NCBI GenBank assembly: GCA_018812705.1
Contig: JAHJCZ010000016.1
Location: 1 to 41,331 of the forward strand
DNA length: 41,331 nt
Source: Candidatus Omnitrophota bacterium
Lineage (GTDB): Bacteria; Omnitrophota; Gorgyraeia; Zapsychrales; Zapsychraceae
Reading direction: 5' to 3'
The position numbers and the translations under genes were made by a program. Positions 1-9,773 of this stretch are shown piece by piece. Under the pieces are notes generated by a model, which saw only the letters and a program-made list of their open reading frames with translations, made no database searches and was not told where the DNA came from. Each line of letters begins with the position of its first letter. Position 1 is the stretch's first letter.

Positions 1-1643
1 AAAGAATCCATTGGATCAAGCTGCCTTTCCTTCTTTGTGCTCTGTCCTAAATAACAACAAACTCCCGCAGAAATTGATGCGCATAGCACTAAAAAATCAT
101 TAAAACTTATCATTAAGCCTAAAAAGCTTATTTCATTTGACCATCCAAATGAGTCATTCCTAAAGGAAAGAGCAATAATTAATTCGACAATTGTCATAGC
201 CGCGAGACCATAACTTAAATATTTATAGATCTTCTGTCTGAAATAAAAACCTACAAAAAGCAAAAAGGGTGTTTCAATTAACCAGATCAACAAAGTTGTT
301 TTTGTAGCGAATTTCAAAGGTATAGCTAAAGTAAGAGCTAAAACTGCCACAACAATATCACTCAAATATAACTTTTCTTTTTTAAGACTCTTCGTCAGAA
401 ATGACGCTACTAAATAGCATAAGCCAAAAACAGCTACTACAAGAAACCGATAATCATAAAAAGCCTTATCAATCAGTGGATAAGCAAGGGCGCTAAAAAA
501 AGCAAAGTTCCCTAAATTTGCAGCTGCAACCGTGTCTTGTAATTTTGCATCATTATCATCAGTTATAATATGAAGCCCCAACATAAACACCAGCCAATAC
601 CCTGCCAAGAAAGCAAGATTCATTAAATGCCTGGAATGAAAAGAAGACATACTAAAGAATTGCACTGTATTAGAAAAATGGAGTATCTCAGGCATTACAG
701 TATGATAATGTATCCCAAATGTAAGAATGATCCCAAGCAGCAGCGTTTTGATCCATTTGAATTTATAGACCAGGATAAGAATGACAATTGATAGAAGTAT
801 ATTGCTAACGAAAGTAAAAACAGTTATCTGACCTATGATAGATGTCAAATATGCAACAATTAGAGTCATTGCTACCATAGTTTCAGATTCATATTTTAAA
901 GCATGCTTTATCATCCCGATAATAACAACAACTAATAAACCTAGGTCAACAACCTGGCTCTGAATTATTCTGCTTGCCTCGAAGTGATACATTGCATAAG
1001 TAGTAAAATATGTCAAAGCCCACGCTCCACCTAAAAGAGCGCGTCCATAATTTTCGAATTTTTCCTTCTTTTCCATCTGCAGTCCAAAATAAAATAAACC
1101 AGCACTAATAAAATATCCAAATGCAATTTTGATGAACGGTCCAAAATACTTGAAAGTGTAGCTAATAAGAAACCCTATTCCTAAGGCAAAAACAATAATA
1201 CCTATTTTATTCAACCAGTATTTTCCAAAATTAGTTTCTGCTGTTGAGGTTTGTTGTGCTTTTGGTTTTTCTTGTGGGACATCTTTGATCTCAACTATTT
1301 CTGGCTTAGATAGCTGCTCTATATTGAGGATAGGTTCTGCCTCAGGCGCCTTTTCTTCCTCACTAAATTTCCCAATATATCTTTCAATATCCTCCACCCT
1401 TTTATTTAAAGACGCGATAGCACTTTTGACATAATTTAACTGGGTCATCGCTTGCGATAATGAAAGCTTAGTAGTTTCTGTTTTGGTTTGTGGTTCATTT
1501 TTTGGCAAAAGAAGAACCAGCAGCAAAGCAACTGGTGCTAAAAATAATCCCATAAACAAATAACCAACCACATTGAAGCCCTTCTGATCAGCAATGATAG
1601 CTGTTGCAATTACCATACCTATCCATATTAGAAAATAATACAT
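1..1643 (-). CDS. DUF2339-like multi-TM predicted membrane protein (partial, C-terminus beyond window edge)
   Basis: Minus-strand frame open from ATG at 1643 to position 1 (MYYFLIWIGMVIATAII...TNFGKYWLNKIGIIVFALGIGFLISYTFKYFGP...); many TM segments. Absent from the ORF track because it has no stop inside the window. Confidence 0.8.
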   Translation of the reverse strand, partial: MYYFLIWIGMVIATAIIADQKGFNVVGYLFMGLFLAPVALLLVLLLPKNEPQTKTETTKLSLSQAMTQLNYVKSAIASLNKRVEDIERYIGKFSEEEKAPEAEPILNIEQLSKPEIVEIKDVPQEKPKAQQTSTAETNFGKYWLNKIGIIVFALGIGFLISYTFKYFGPFIKIAFGYFISAGLFYFGLQMEKKEKFENYGRALLGGAWALTYFTTYAMYHFEASRIIQSQVVDLGLLVVVIIGMIKHALKYESETMVAMTLIVAYLTSIIGQITVFTFVSNILLSIVILILVYKFKWIKTLLLGIILTFGIHYHTVMPEILHFSNTVQFFSMSSFHSRHLMNLAFLAGYWLVFMLGLHIITDDNDAKLQDTVAAANLGNFAFFSALAYPLIDKAFYDYRFLVVAVFGLCYLVASFLTKSLKKEKLYLSDIVVAVLALTLAIPLKFATKTTLLIWLIETPFLLFVGFYFRQKIYKYLSYGLAAMTIVELIIALSFRNDSFGWSNEISFLGLMISFNDFLVLCASISAGVCCYLGQSTKKERQLDPMDS

Positions 1644-1682
1644 CTTCCCCTCCTAGCTAAATAAACTTTCCATTATAAAAAA

Positions 1683-2657
1683 TTAGCTTATATATTTTTT
1701 GTTCACATAGAACGCTAAATATCCAACACCCATCAATGTAAAGCCAAGGATAATTAATGAAAAAGCCCATCCAAATCCAGATGTAAAGTATTCACCTGTT
1801 ATCTTAAATATATAGAACATTAAATAAATCGTGCCAAAGATAAGAAATGCTCTCGACTTTAAATAAACGCTTAAAAATATTACCCCAAATGTAATTCCAG
1901 GAAAAGTGAGTTCCCAGAAGAAGTTTTGATTAGGAGAATAACCACCTAAACAAAGAGCTGCTGTTAAAAACTCTATTACGCCAAAACTATAGAGATACCG
2001 TGTAAAAAACTTTTTGTCAGTTGGTTTAAGAGCGTACCCCATGATCATATGAGTTAAACCTGCGGCCAGCCATCTGTATTTTACATAATCCCAATCACTA
2101 AAGGGCCTTCCCCCTACAATAAATGTTGTAAACCCAAAGAAAAACCAGGAACCAAAAACAACGCTAAATATAAAGAAGACATTTCTTTTATCTATTAAAT
2201 ACGACATAACATTCACTATTAACAAAATAGCAGCAACAGCACTATGACAACCTGCTGTTCCTGTATCAATCCCAGCAATATCCATTGTTACAAAAATACC
2301 AAGAGGCGCCACTAGAGCAGAAATAAAATAGAAGGCATCACATACTTTTTCCATATTTTTATATTGCGCTAAAAGAATGCCTGCAAAATACATCATGACC
2401 GACGTTCCTAACGTGGCGATGATCTTTGTAAAATTGTTTAACTCTGACCAATTAGTACCTATAAAAATACTAATCCCCAGAAAAACAATACCGCCACCAA
2501 TATAGTAAAGTATATTGGAAATACTAGATTGCTTGTTGAGAACATCCTGCTTACTTGAAGCAATTGAATTGTCATACGCTTCAAGAAGCTCCTCTTTTGT
2601 CAAATTGCCCTCACGAATCAGGCTGATCACTCTGTTAATAATATTTTCTTTATTCAT
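1683..2657 (-). CDS. DUF2157-like multi-TM membrane protein
   Basis: 324 aa; N-terminal soluble helix followed by 'IGGGIVFLGISIFIGTNW' and many TM segments, typical of DUF2157 predicted membrane proteins. Confidence 0.65.
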   Translation of the reverse strand: MNKENIINRVISLIREGNLTKEELLEAYDNSIASSKQDVLNKQSSISNILYYIGGGIVFLGISIFIGTNWSELNNFTKIIATLGTSVMMYFAGILLAQYKNMEKVCDAFYFISALVAPLGIFVTMDIAGIDTGTAGCHSAVAAILLIVNVMSYLIDKRNVFFIFSVVFGSWFFFGFTTFIVGGRPFSDWDYVKYRWLAAGLTHMIMGYALKPTDKKFFTRYLYSFGVIEFLTAALCLGGYSPNQNFFWELTFPGITFGVIFLSVYLKSRAFLIFGTIYLMFYIFKITGEYFTSGFGWAFSLIILGFTLMGVGYLAFYVNKKYIS

Positions 2658-2660
2658 GAT

Positions 2661-3161
2661 CTACTCCTTTACCCATCCTAAAAATTTATAATCATAATAA
2701 TTCTCAACCTTCATATTTAGCCTCCGGCTAAAAGCACTCTTCTTTAAAAACTTTTTATAATATGATGACCCATCATAAAAGAACATATCTGAACTACTTC
2801 CAGAAACTATCTCAAATCCATCACTAGATTTATTGTTGGTATCTAAGGTGTATTTTTGGGCTTTTTCATAGGGCAACTCCAGAGATATTTGTTTTTCCAC
2901 ATCGTAATAGTAAAGTCGTGAATCTGGAGGTTCTTGACAATTATCTTTCTCATTAATTTTGATCCCATTTTCTATGATCTTTCCCTTCTCAACAGTGTAT
3001 CTATTCTTATAGCAATAATTCGCACCTGTGCTGTAAATGAAATCAATTTTTGGTTTTATAAATAGAGTTGGCACATAAATACTAATCACTGTCAAAACAA
3101 TCATCAGCACCGGAATAGAAAGAGCTACTATAAGTGGTACATTTCTTTTGTTTTCATTCAT
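2661..3161 (-). CDS. hypothetical single-TM protein
   Basis: ORF 2661..3197; start probably MNENKRN at 3161, overlapping the upstream stop at 3154; one N-terminal TM segment. Confidence 0.6.
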   Translation of the reverse strand: MNENKRNVPLIVALSIPVLMIVLTVISIYVPTLFIKPKIDFIYSTGANYCYKNRYTVEKGKIIENGIKINEKDNCQEPPDSRLYYYDVEKQISLELPYEKAQKYTLDTNNKSSDGFEIVSGSSSDMFFYDGSSYYKKFLKKSAFSRRLNMKVENYYDYKFLGWVKE

Positions 3162-3912
3162 TAGAGACCCCTTTCTCATTTTCACTTGCTTTTTCATTCC
3201 TTATTTTTTCTCTTAAGGACTCAGCTGGCATTCCAACCCAGACATCTCTTGGCTCAACTTTCGTATCTTTCTGCAAAGTTGTACTGGCCGCAATAATAGC
3301 TCTATCGCCGATCGTACACCCCGGCATTATTGTAGAGTGTGAACCGATCGTTACATTTTTACCTATTATAACCTTGCGTAATTTTAATTTTCCGCGTTCA
3401 ACGATATGCCCGTTAATTATAGCTCCCCCGCCAATAACCGAATTATCACCAATTTCCAAAAGAGAGGCATCAAAGACATTCTTTGAATTAAACTGAACAT
3501 TCTTACCCAGTTTTGCACCTAGCATCCGAAATAAAAGATTTGCAAATGGTGTTAAAAGAATAAAATCAATAAATGTATAACTGATCATGCAATACAATGA
3601 GCTTAAAAATGCCCATTGAATAGCTTGAACTGAAAACATTGGAAATTCACCTTCAGTAAGCCTAAGCCTAAATACTGTTCGAAAAGTACCTACAAGTGCA
3701 ACAAGTGTTAATCCAAACAGAAAATAGGTGGCCGCTAATGTCATCCCTAAACAAAACAACCTAGGCATCGTTCCATATGATAAAGTTGCATTCCACACCT
3801 TCATCAGCAATGCCAGTCCAGGGACCATGGCAGCTCCAAAAAATACACATCCCATCGAATACATGAAAACAGCAAATAAAAGTTGAACTAATGTAATTAA
3901 AAATGATTTCAC
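3154..3912 (-). CDS. membrane-anchored hexapeptide-repeat (LbH) acyltransferase
   Basis: C-terminal hexapeptide repeats (VIGGGAIINGHIVERG...IIGKNVTIGSHSTIMPGCTIGDRAIIAAS). Track start at 3942 (TTG) lies in a repeat; GTG at 3912 has AAAGGAGAGG just upstream. Confidence 0.8.
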   Translation of the reverse strand: MKSFLITLVQLLFAVFMYSMGCVFFGAAMVPGLALLMKVWNATLSYGTMPRLFCLGMTLAATYFLFGLTLVALVGTFRTVFRLRLTEGEFPMFSVQAIQWAFLSSLYCMISYTFIDFILLTPFANLLFRMLGAKLGKNVQFNSKNVFDASLLEIGDNSVIGGGAIINGHIVERGKLKLRKVIIGKNVTIGSHSTIMPGCTIGDRAIIAASTTLQKDTKVEPRDVWVGMPAESLREKIRNEKASENEKGVSNE

Positions 3913-3933
3913 TTTGGCCTCTCCTTTTACATA

Positions 3934-4060
3934 GGGGGTCAAGTCTCGACTTGACTACACCTTAAATAAGTTTTCAATATTTACATTCATTAGACATCCG
4001 CAAGCTACATGTAGTCAAGTCGAGACTTGACCCCCTACTTACACTTGACCCCCTACTTAC
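3934..4060. repeat. paired inverted 26-bp repeats (REPIN-like) plus 18-bp tandem direct repeat
   Basis: gggggtcaagtctcgacttgactaca (3934-3959) is the exact reverse complement of tgtagtcaagtcgagacttgaccccc (4010-4035); each arm is itself a hairpin (gtcaagt-ctcg-acttgac). acttgaccccctacttac occurs in tandem at 4025-4042 and 4043-4060. Confidence 0.9.
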
Positions 4061-4797
4061 AATGTTTCTGCAAACCACTCTTTAATTAAACCAACTGTCT
4101 CTTTTTTGTTTTTTCTTATAAGATATTCCGCATGAGGACCTTTTTCTATGATTTCTAAACGTTTTTTTGCTTTTGTCTTTTTGTAAAGCTCCTTAGCATG
4201 CCATGGTTTTATTAACCAATCTACAGAACCATGAATATAGAACGTAGGTATTTTTAATTTCTCTACAACATTAATCGGCTTTTGTTTTTCCAGCCAGAAT
4301 GGGCCAGGCCTTACACCTTTGCCTATTTTTCCATCTCCAAAATTATAAAGGATATCATTCTCTACATCGATCTCCCAAAAGCGAAAATCTATTTTATCAA
4401 AGTCGGTAGGCCCACTCACCGGGATCAAACTATCTATCAAATCGGTTTTTACTGCAGTAATAATACTTGTAGCAGCTCCAAGCGAAAATCCAATAACCCC
4501 TATTTTTTCATACTCATTTTTTGCAAATTGTAAAACAGCCGTTAGATCTAAATATTCTTTTGTTGTCCAATAAAACAATCCTTTACTATTGCCATGCCCC
4601 CGAAAATCCATAATGATCACATCATATTCATCATTTAATGCTTTACCTAATTCCTGCAAAAGAACAGACCCTTTGCTGTTAAAATATCCATGTGCAATGA
4701 CAACAACTTTTGAATGACCAGCCTTATACTGATCAAAAACAATTCTCATGTTATCTTCAGTCTTGACCCAATGTGATTGTTTTTCCACTTTAACCAT
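4057..4797 (-). CDS. alpha/beta hydrolase
   Basis: VVVIAHGYFNSKGS, GFSLGAA nucleophile elbow, late Asp/His region. Confidence 0.85.
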   Translation of the reverse strand: MVKVEKQSHWVKTEDNMRIVFDQYKAGHSKVVVIAHGYFNSKGSVLLQELGKALNDEYDVIIMDFRGHGNSKGLFYWTTKEYLDLTAVLQFAKNEYEKIGVIGFSLGAATSIITAVKTDLIDSLIPVSGPTDFDKIDFRFWEIDVENDILYNFGDGKIGKGVRPGPFWLEKQKPINVVEKLKIPTFYIHGSVDWLIKPWHAKELYKKTKAKKRLEIIEKGPHAEYLIRKNKKETVGLIKEWFAETL

Positions 4798-4802
4798 ATT
4801 TA

Positions 4803-7800
4803 TTATTCCAATTCCTTTACTTCGCTTATTTCTTTTGCTTTAGCTTTAATAGTTTTTAGGTCCATTTTACCAGAACCCAACATAGGTATTTCATCTATTT
4901 TGAAAAAACTATCCTTTTTTGGTATCCAAAGGTTTGGAAGTTCTTTTTCTGAAAGCTGTCTGACAATATCTTCTACATTAATATCTCCAACATATAGAAC
5001 AACCAGCTTCTCGCCTTTTTTTTCATCAGCAACTGAAGTCACTGTGCATACCGGCTCAGAAGTATTTAACACATTTAATATTTCTTCCTCAACTTTAACG
5101 TGTGGAACCATTTCACCACCAATTTTACTAAATCTGCTTAATCTATCTGTAATACAAATAAACCCCTCTTTATCAATAGTAGCAATGTCACCTGTTATAT
5201 ACCAACCATCTTTTAGAACCTCTTGCGTCTTTTCAGGATTTTTTAGATACCCTTTCATGACATTTGCACCTTTAATCAGCAATAAACCTTCAGTATCATC
5301 TCCCAATAATTCAAAAGTATCCGGATCAACCACTTTTGCGACTACACCTGGGATAGGTTGTCCAACTTTTCCTGCTTTATTACCTATTTGTTTAATTGTC
5401 CCACTTGCATTTTCAAAATCTGGAACTCCCATTGAAACTATGGGAGACAACTCCGTCGCCCCATATCCTTCAAAAGGAACAATGCCGAACTTCTCAGCAA
5501 AGTCGGTCGCTATTTTCTCTTTGAATTTCTCAGCACCTGCAACAGCCAGCCTAAGAGTTGAAAACTGTTCTTTTGTACATTTTCTAATATACGCAGAGAA
5601 AAATGTAGGTGTTCCAACGATTATCGTAGCCTTGAACTTTTCAACTAGCTTACCTATTGTTGAAGCGTCTAAAGGATTTGGATGGTACACAACTCCTAAG
5701 CCAGTTCCCAAAGGAAAACACATGCATGCTGTAAAACCAAAAGAATGGAAAAATGGCAACACTCCCATAACAACATCATTTCTTTTAACCTGACCAACTT
5801 GATAAAATCCCTCTACATTAGAAAATATATTTGCATGACTAAGCATGACCCCTTTAGGCTCACCAGTACTTCCGCTAGAGAAAATGATCGTAGCCAGATC
5901 TTCAACATTATACTTATTACCTCGAACATACAGGTTCTTAATTAAGAACATCGGCATTATCAAAGCTTTTACAACTGATAATATTTTTTCTGCTTTGCTT
6001 ATTTTATCCTTAAGATCCTCAAGAAATATCATTCCCGAACGCTCCTGGAGATTAGCTTTTGACAAAAACTTTCTTGAAGTTATTATCTTTTTTATTTCAC
6101 ACTGCTCAATTGCAGAATCAATACTTTCTTTTGATGCAGTAAAATTTAAATTAACCGGAACCTTTCCAACCATCAATGCAGCCCCGTTGACAACTGCACC
6201 AAGACAAGATGATGGCAATAAAACACCAACCATTTCGCTCTCTTTATCGATCGGGTCTTCATTCTTTGGAAACAATTTTTTAGAGAACATCATTACTGTG
6301 CCTAATGCCTCAATATACTTTAGGTTCAATCCTGTTGAGTCTGCCAAAGCAAATTTGAAAGGCCTTTTTTTAGCTTCTCTGATAAATGCCATATGAAGCT
6401 TTTCCTGATACTTACCTCTCAGCTTGAAAGCTTTTGCCCATAACTCTTGAACCGCTAATCTTACTTCATGAGCCTGCGAATTTGATGGCATAGGTTTTCC
6501 GAAAGAAATTGTGACGGGATATAAGGCTCTCTTGGGAACTTTCCAGAAAAATTTTCCATTGTCATAACTAAAGATACTACCCCAGATGCTGTCAATATTC
6601 ACCGGTATGATCGGAGCGTCCAGATCTTTCATTATATGTTGGAATCCCCTGTTAAATGGAAGCAAATTACCTGTTCTAGTTAACCCACCTTCGGCAAAAA
6701 TACAAACGACATGTCCTTCTTCTACTGCTTTACGGGCCTCGCTCAAAGACTTAACTATTTCTTTGGGAGAATCATTTAATGAAACAGGAATGGCTTTCAT
6801 GATCTTACATAATGGCTTCAAAAAGAAAATATTGTATATATTACGAAAGACCAAAAACCTTATATGCCTTTTCGTTGATGCTAAGATCAATGAAGGATCA
6901 GCATATGACACATGATTACAAACCAGCAGCGCTCCTCCCCGTTCAGGAAGATTTTCCTCTCCAACAACCTTGATTTTATAAACCGAATGAGTTAGGACCC
7001 AATTAAAAAATCTCAAAAATGCATCCGGTAAATACTTAAAAATCAAAGCGGTTCCAATTACTGACAATAGTCCAAGTATGAAAAATACTTGTGCAGGATC
7101 AAACCTCATATAGCTTCCACAAAACCAAAGAAAGATTGATCCTAAAAGAATTGCTAAAGAATTCGTCACATTTAATACAGCTAAATATTTACCCCTTTTA
7201 TTAGCCGGGCTCTTTTGCTGGAAGAAAGTATTTAAAGGAACAATGTAAAAACCTGCTGCTAAACCTAAAATTACCAATCTAATAATAGCCCCTATAAATG
7301 AAGGTTGCGGTTCACCTAAGAACAAGCATGATAAAGTGATACCAATAGCTCCAAGAGGAACAATACCAAATTCTATTTTATTACCAGAAAGCCTGCCCGC
7401 AAGTGCACTTCCAACACCTATGCCAATAGAAGCAAACACCACTAACAAACTTGTTTTCAGGTCAGATAAACCTAATACATTCTTGCCATAAATAAGCGTG
7501 TTCATCTGAATAATTAATCCTAAAAACCAGAAAAATGCAATTGATAAGAGTGTATGGAACAACGGCTTTTTTCTTATTATCTCCTTTAGTGATAAAATAC
7601 TATCTTTCACAAAATTCAATTCGAATTTTGTCTTACTTGATGATGCCTCGCCTTTAGCAATAAACAAACTCGAAACAGTTCCCGCAACGGATAAAAAGAT
7701 AAGAATAAATGAAGAATACTGAACATTAACACTGAACAATGTAATTAACTGTCCGCCACAAGCTGTTCCTAAAATAATTGCTAAGAATGTCCACATCTGC

Positions 7801-8234
7801 ATAAAACCATTACCCTGCGACAAGGAAGATTCATCTAACAGCTCCGGCAAAATTCCATATTTTGCAGGACCAAAAAAAGCGCTTTGTGTAGCCATAAGAA
7901 ACAAGATAACGCACATAAAAACAAGGCTTCCTGATGACAATGCAAAAAAACCAAGTGTCATTATTACAATCTCAGCAATTTTGACTAAAACAATAATATT
8001 TCTTTTGCGAAATTTATCCGCAAAATAGCCAGCATAAGGAGAAACAATAAGAAAAGGAATAATAAAAAGCGCGCCCACAATACTAACAAATTGTGCATGA
8101 GCTCCTGGGTCAAGTAATATTCTCATCGCAAACAAAGAAATAATTATTTTAAATGCATTATCTGCAAAGGCACCCAAAAATTGGGTCACCATTAATGCTT
8201 TAAATGACTTACTATCAGATTTTCTTTCGATCAT
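4803..8234 (-). CDS. aas: fused LplT-like MFS transporter + PlsC acyltransferase + acyl-[ACP] synthetase (Aas-like)
   Basis: 1143 aa: 12-TM MFS N-terminus; NHVSYAD (HX4D) acyltransferase motif; AMP-binding 'IIFSSGSTGEPKGVMLSH' and 'GWYITGDIA'. Confidence 0.9.
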   Translation of the reverse strand: MIERKSDSKSFKALMVTQFLGAFADNAFKIIISLFAMRILLDPGAHAQFVSIVGALFIIPFLIVSPYAGYFADKFRKRNIIVLVKIAEIVIMTLGFFALSSGSLVFMCVILFLMATQSAFFGPAKYGILPELLDESSLSQGNGFMQMWTFLAIILGTACGGQLITLFSVNVQYSSFILIFLSVAGTVSSLFIAKGEASSSKTKFELNFVKDSILSLKEIIRKKPLFHTLLSIAFFWFLGLIIQMNTLIYGKNVLGLSDLKTSLLVVFASIGIGVGSALAGRLSGNKIEFGIVPLGAIGITLSCLFLGEPQPSFIGAIIRLVILGLAAGFYIVPLNTFFQQKSPANKRGKYLAVLNVTNSLAILLGSIFLWFCGSYMRFDPAQVFFILGLLSVIGTALIFKYLPDAFLRFFNWVLTHSVYKIKVVGEENLPERGGALLVCNHVSYADPSLILASTKRHIRFLVFRNIYNIFFLKPLCKIMKAIPVSLNDSPKEIVKSLSEARKAVEEGHVVCIFAEGGLTRTGNLLPFNRGFQHIMKDLDAPIIPVNIDSIWGSIFSYDNGKFFWKVPKRALYPVTISFGKPMPSNSQAHEVRLAVQELWAKAFKLRGKYQEKLHMAFIREAKKRPFKFALADSTGLNLKYIEALGTVMMFSKKLFPKNEDPIDKESEMVGVLLPSSCLGAVVNGAALMVGKVPVNLNFTASKESIDSAIEQCEIKKIITSRKFLSKANLQERSGMIFLEDLKDKISKAEKILSVVKALIMPMFLIKNLYVRGNKYNVEDLATIIFSSGSTGEPKGVMLSHANIFSNVEGFYQVGQVKRNDVVMGVLPFFHSFGFTACMCFPLGTGLGVVYHPNPLDASTIGKLVEKFKATIIVGTPTFFSAYIRKCTKEQFSTLRLAVAGAEKFKEKIATDFAEKFGIVPFEGYGATELSPIVSMGVPDFENASGTIKQIGNKAGKVGQPIPGVVAKVVDPDTFELLGDDTEGLLLIKGANVMKGYLKNPEKTQEVLKDGWYITGDIATIDKEGFICITDRLSRFSKIGGEMVPHVKVEEEILNVLNTSEPVCTVTSVADEKKGEKLVVLYVGDINVEDIVRQLSEKELPNLWIPKKDSFFKIDEIPMLGSGKMDLKTIKAKAKEISEVKELE

Positions 8235-9235
8235 TTCTTCTTCCCCTTATTTTCATTAACTAATTTAATGACTGCGCCCTTTAATCCTAATACCACTTCT
8301 GCCATCTTAGAATAATCTAAAGTACCAGGCAAATCTGTTTCTTTATGATAATTTTTATTTCTATGAAAAGCTGTATCAGTTATCATAACAGCAGGATAAT
8401 CTTCTTTCCAAAAAGACCAATGATCCGAAAAATTAAAACCAGAGATAAAACCGGGAACAACTATTGATTCCATAGGAAAGTCTGATGAACTTTTAAAATT
8501 TTTCACCACCTTTTTAAGCAACTTTCTTGAATTAATATTACCTACAACCGCAATGTAATTACCTTTATTTGGGAAAAATGGTCCTATCAATGGAGGATAC
8601 CTTTGGGAATTTTTTTCTTCGGAATAATAACCTATCATCTCAAGAATAATTGCAGCTTTAATATTTTCTTTTTTATCTTTTAATTGTCTAGTGTAAACGC
8701 GACTACCCATGTTATCTGTCATAAAAAATGGCGGCTCTTCATTTACAAAAGCAATAAATCTTATCCTTTTACTCAACTTCTCTTCCTTTAATAACCTACC
8801 CAGCTCAATGAGTCCTGCAATACCACTTGCATTATCATCTGCCCCTGGATTGAAACAAGAATCATAATGCGCACCAATTATATATATATCATCCGAATCA
8901 ACATGTGTTGGATTCTCAGCAATAACATTCTTAAAAACCTGTCCATTAACTTCATATTCCATAATTTTGACCATATATCCAAACGAATTGAATTTATTAA
9001 TTATAAATTCTGTAGTTTTCTCTAAATTCTTATAATTGGCATAATTCCGTGTCCCAATATTCTCGCTTAAATCATAAACAATACTTTTTAAGTTGTTTTT
9101 TATGTCTGGATGCGCTTTTGACATTTCTTCTTTACTCCATCCATATGTAGTTGACATTATTATTAAATAAACAATAATTGCTCTTGTAATAAAACTAAAT
9201 ATTTTAGATGGTATGTTTATTTTTAGTTTACTCAT
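8231..9235 (-). CDS. M28 family metallopeptidase
   Basis: N-terminal TM; 'IIGAHYDSCFNPGADDNASGIAGLIELGRLL' and 'FVNEEPPFF' metal-site motifs; ATGA overlap with the downstream aas gene. Confidence 0.88.
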   Translation of the reverse strand: MSKLKINIPSKIFSFITRAIIVYLIIMSTTYGWSKEEMSKAHPDIKNNLKSIVYDLSENIGTRNYANYKNLEKTTEFIINKFNSFGYMVKIMEYEVNGQVFKNVIAENPTHVDSDDIYIIGAHYDSCFNPGADDNASGIAGLIELGRLLKEEKLSKRIRFIAFVNEEPPFFMTDNMGSRVYTRQLKDKKENIKAAIILEMIGYYSEEKNSQRYPPLIGPFFPNKGNYIAVVGNINSRKLLKKVVKNFKSSSDFPMESIVVPGFISGFNFSDHWSFWKEDYPAVMITDTAFHRNKNYHKETDLPGTLDYSKMAEVVLGLKGAVIKLVNENKGKKK

Positions 9236-9699
9236 TTAAGTTTCTCAAACCACTCTGTTAGAATAGATGCTAATTTCTGTTGCTTTTCAAGACTTATCTT
9301 TCCAACCAAACTTTTAAGTTTTAAGTTATAGTCATTCCAAATACTATCAAGCAAATCAACACCCTTCTTTGTAACATTGATTATATTTACTCTCCTATCT
9401 CCCTCTAATGCCTTACGCTCAACCAGTTCATCCTTTTCTAACTTATCTACCATTTTTGTCATATTTGAAGGTGTAACGATTAAATGCCTGCTTATTTCTA
9501 CCTGAGGCAAACCCTTTCCTCTTCCATAATGATTTATTGCAATTAATATATTGAGCTTTCCTGCGGTAAGATTGTAATCTTTGAGGTATGTAGAAATTTC
9601 ACTGTTAACTACGTTATAAAGAAGAGCCATTGAATATATCACTTCTTCATGTATCCTTCCTTCTCCTTTGTAAATCCCGTATTCCTTTAGATTTGCCAT
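9232..9699 (-). CDS. MarR family transcriptional regulator
   Basis: winged-helix 'LPQVEISRHLIVTPSNMTKMVDKLEKDELVERKALEGDRRVNIINVTKKG'; start probably MANLKEY at 9699 with AAAGG upstream (track start 9735 lies upstream of the predicted transcription start). Confidence 0.85.
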   Translation of the reverse strand: MANLKEYGIYKGEGRIHEEVIYSMALLYNVVNSEISTYLKDYNLTAGKLNILIAINHYGRGKGLPQVEISRHLIVTPSNMTKMVDKLEKDELVERKALEGDRRVNIINVTKKGVDLLDSIWNDYNLKLKSLVGKISLEKQQKLASILTEWFEKLK

Positions 9700-9721
9700 A
9701 CCATTACCTTTCCATGTCAAT

Positions 9722-9750
9722 AGTGTACCATTCAACTATTTACTTGTCAA
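9722..9750 (-). promoter_or_regulatory. sigma70-type promoter for marR operon
   Basis: minus strand TTGACA (9745-9750), 17-bp spacer, TACACT (9722-9727). Confidence 0.7.
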
Positions 9751-9773
9751 CTTAATGAAGTTTATACTTTCAT

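Noticed and set aside
4777-6915. Plus-strand ORFs at 4777, 5745, 5845 and 6586
   Set aside because: Entirely antisense to the well-supported aas-like gene; no recognisable motifs or RBS.
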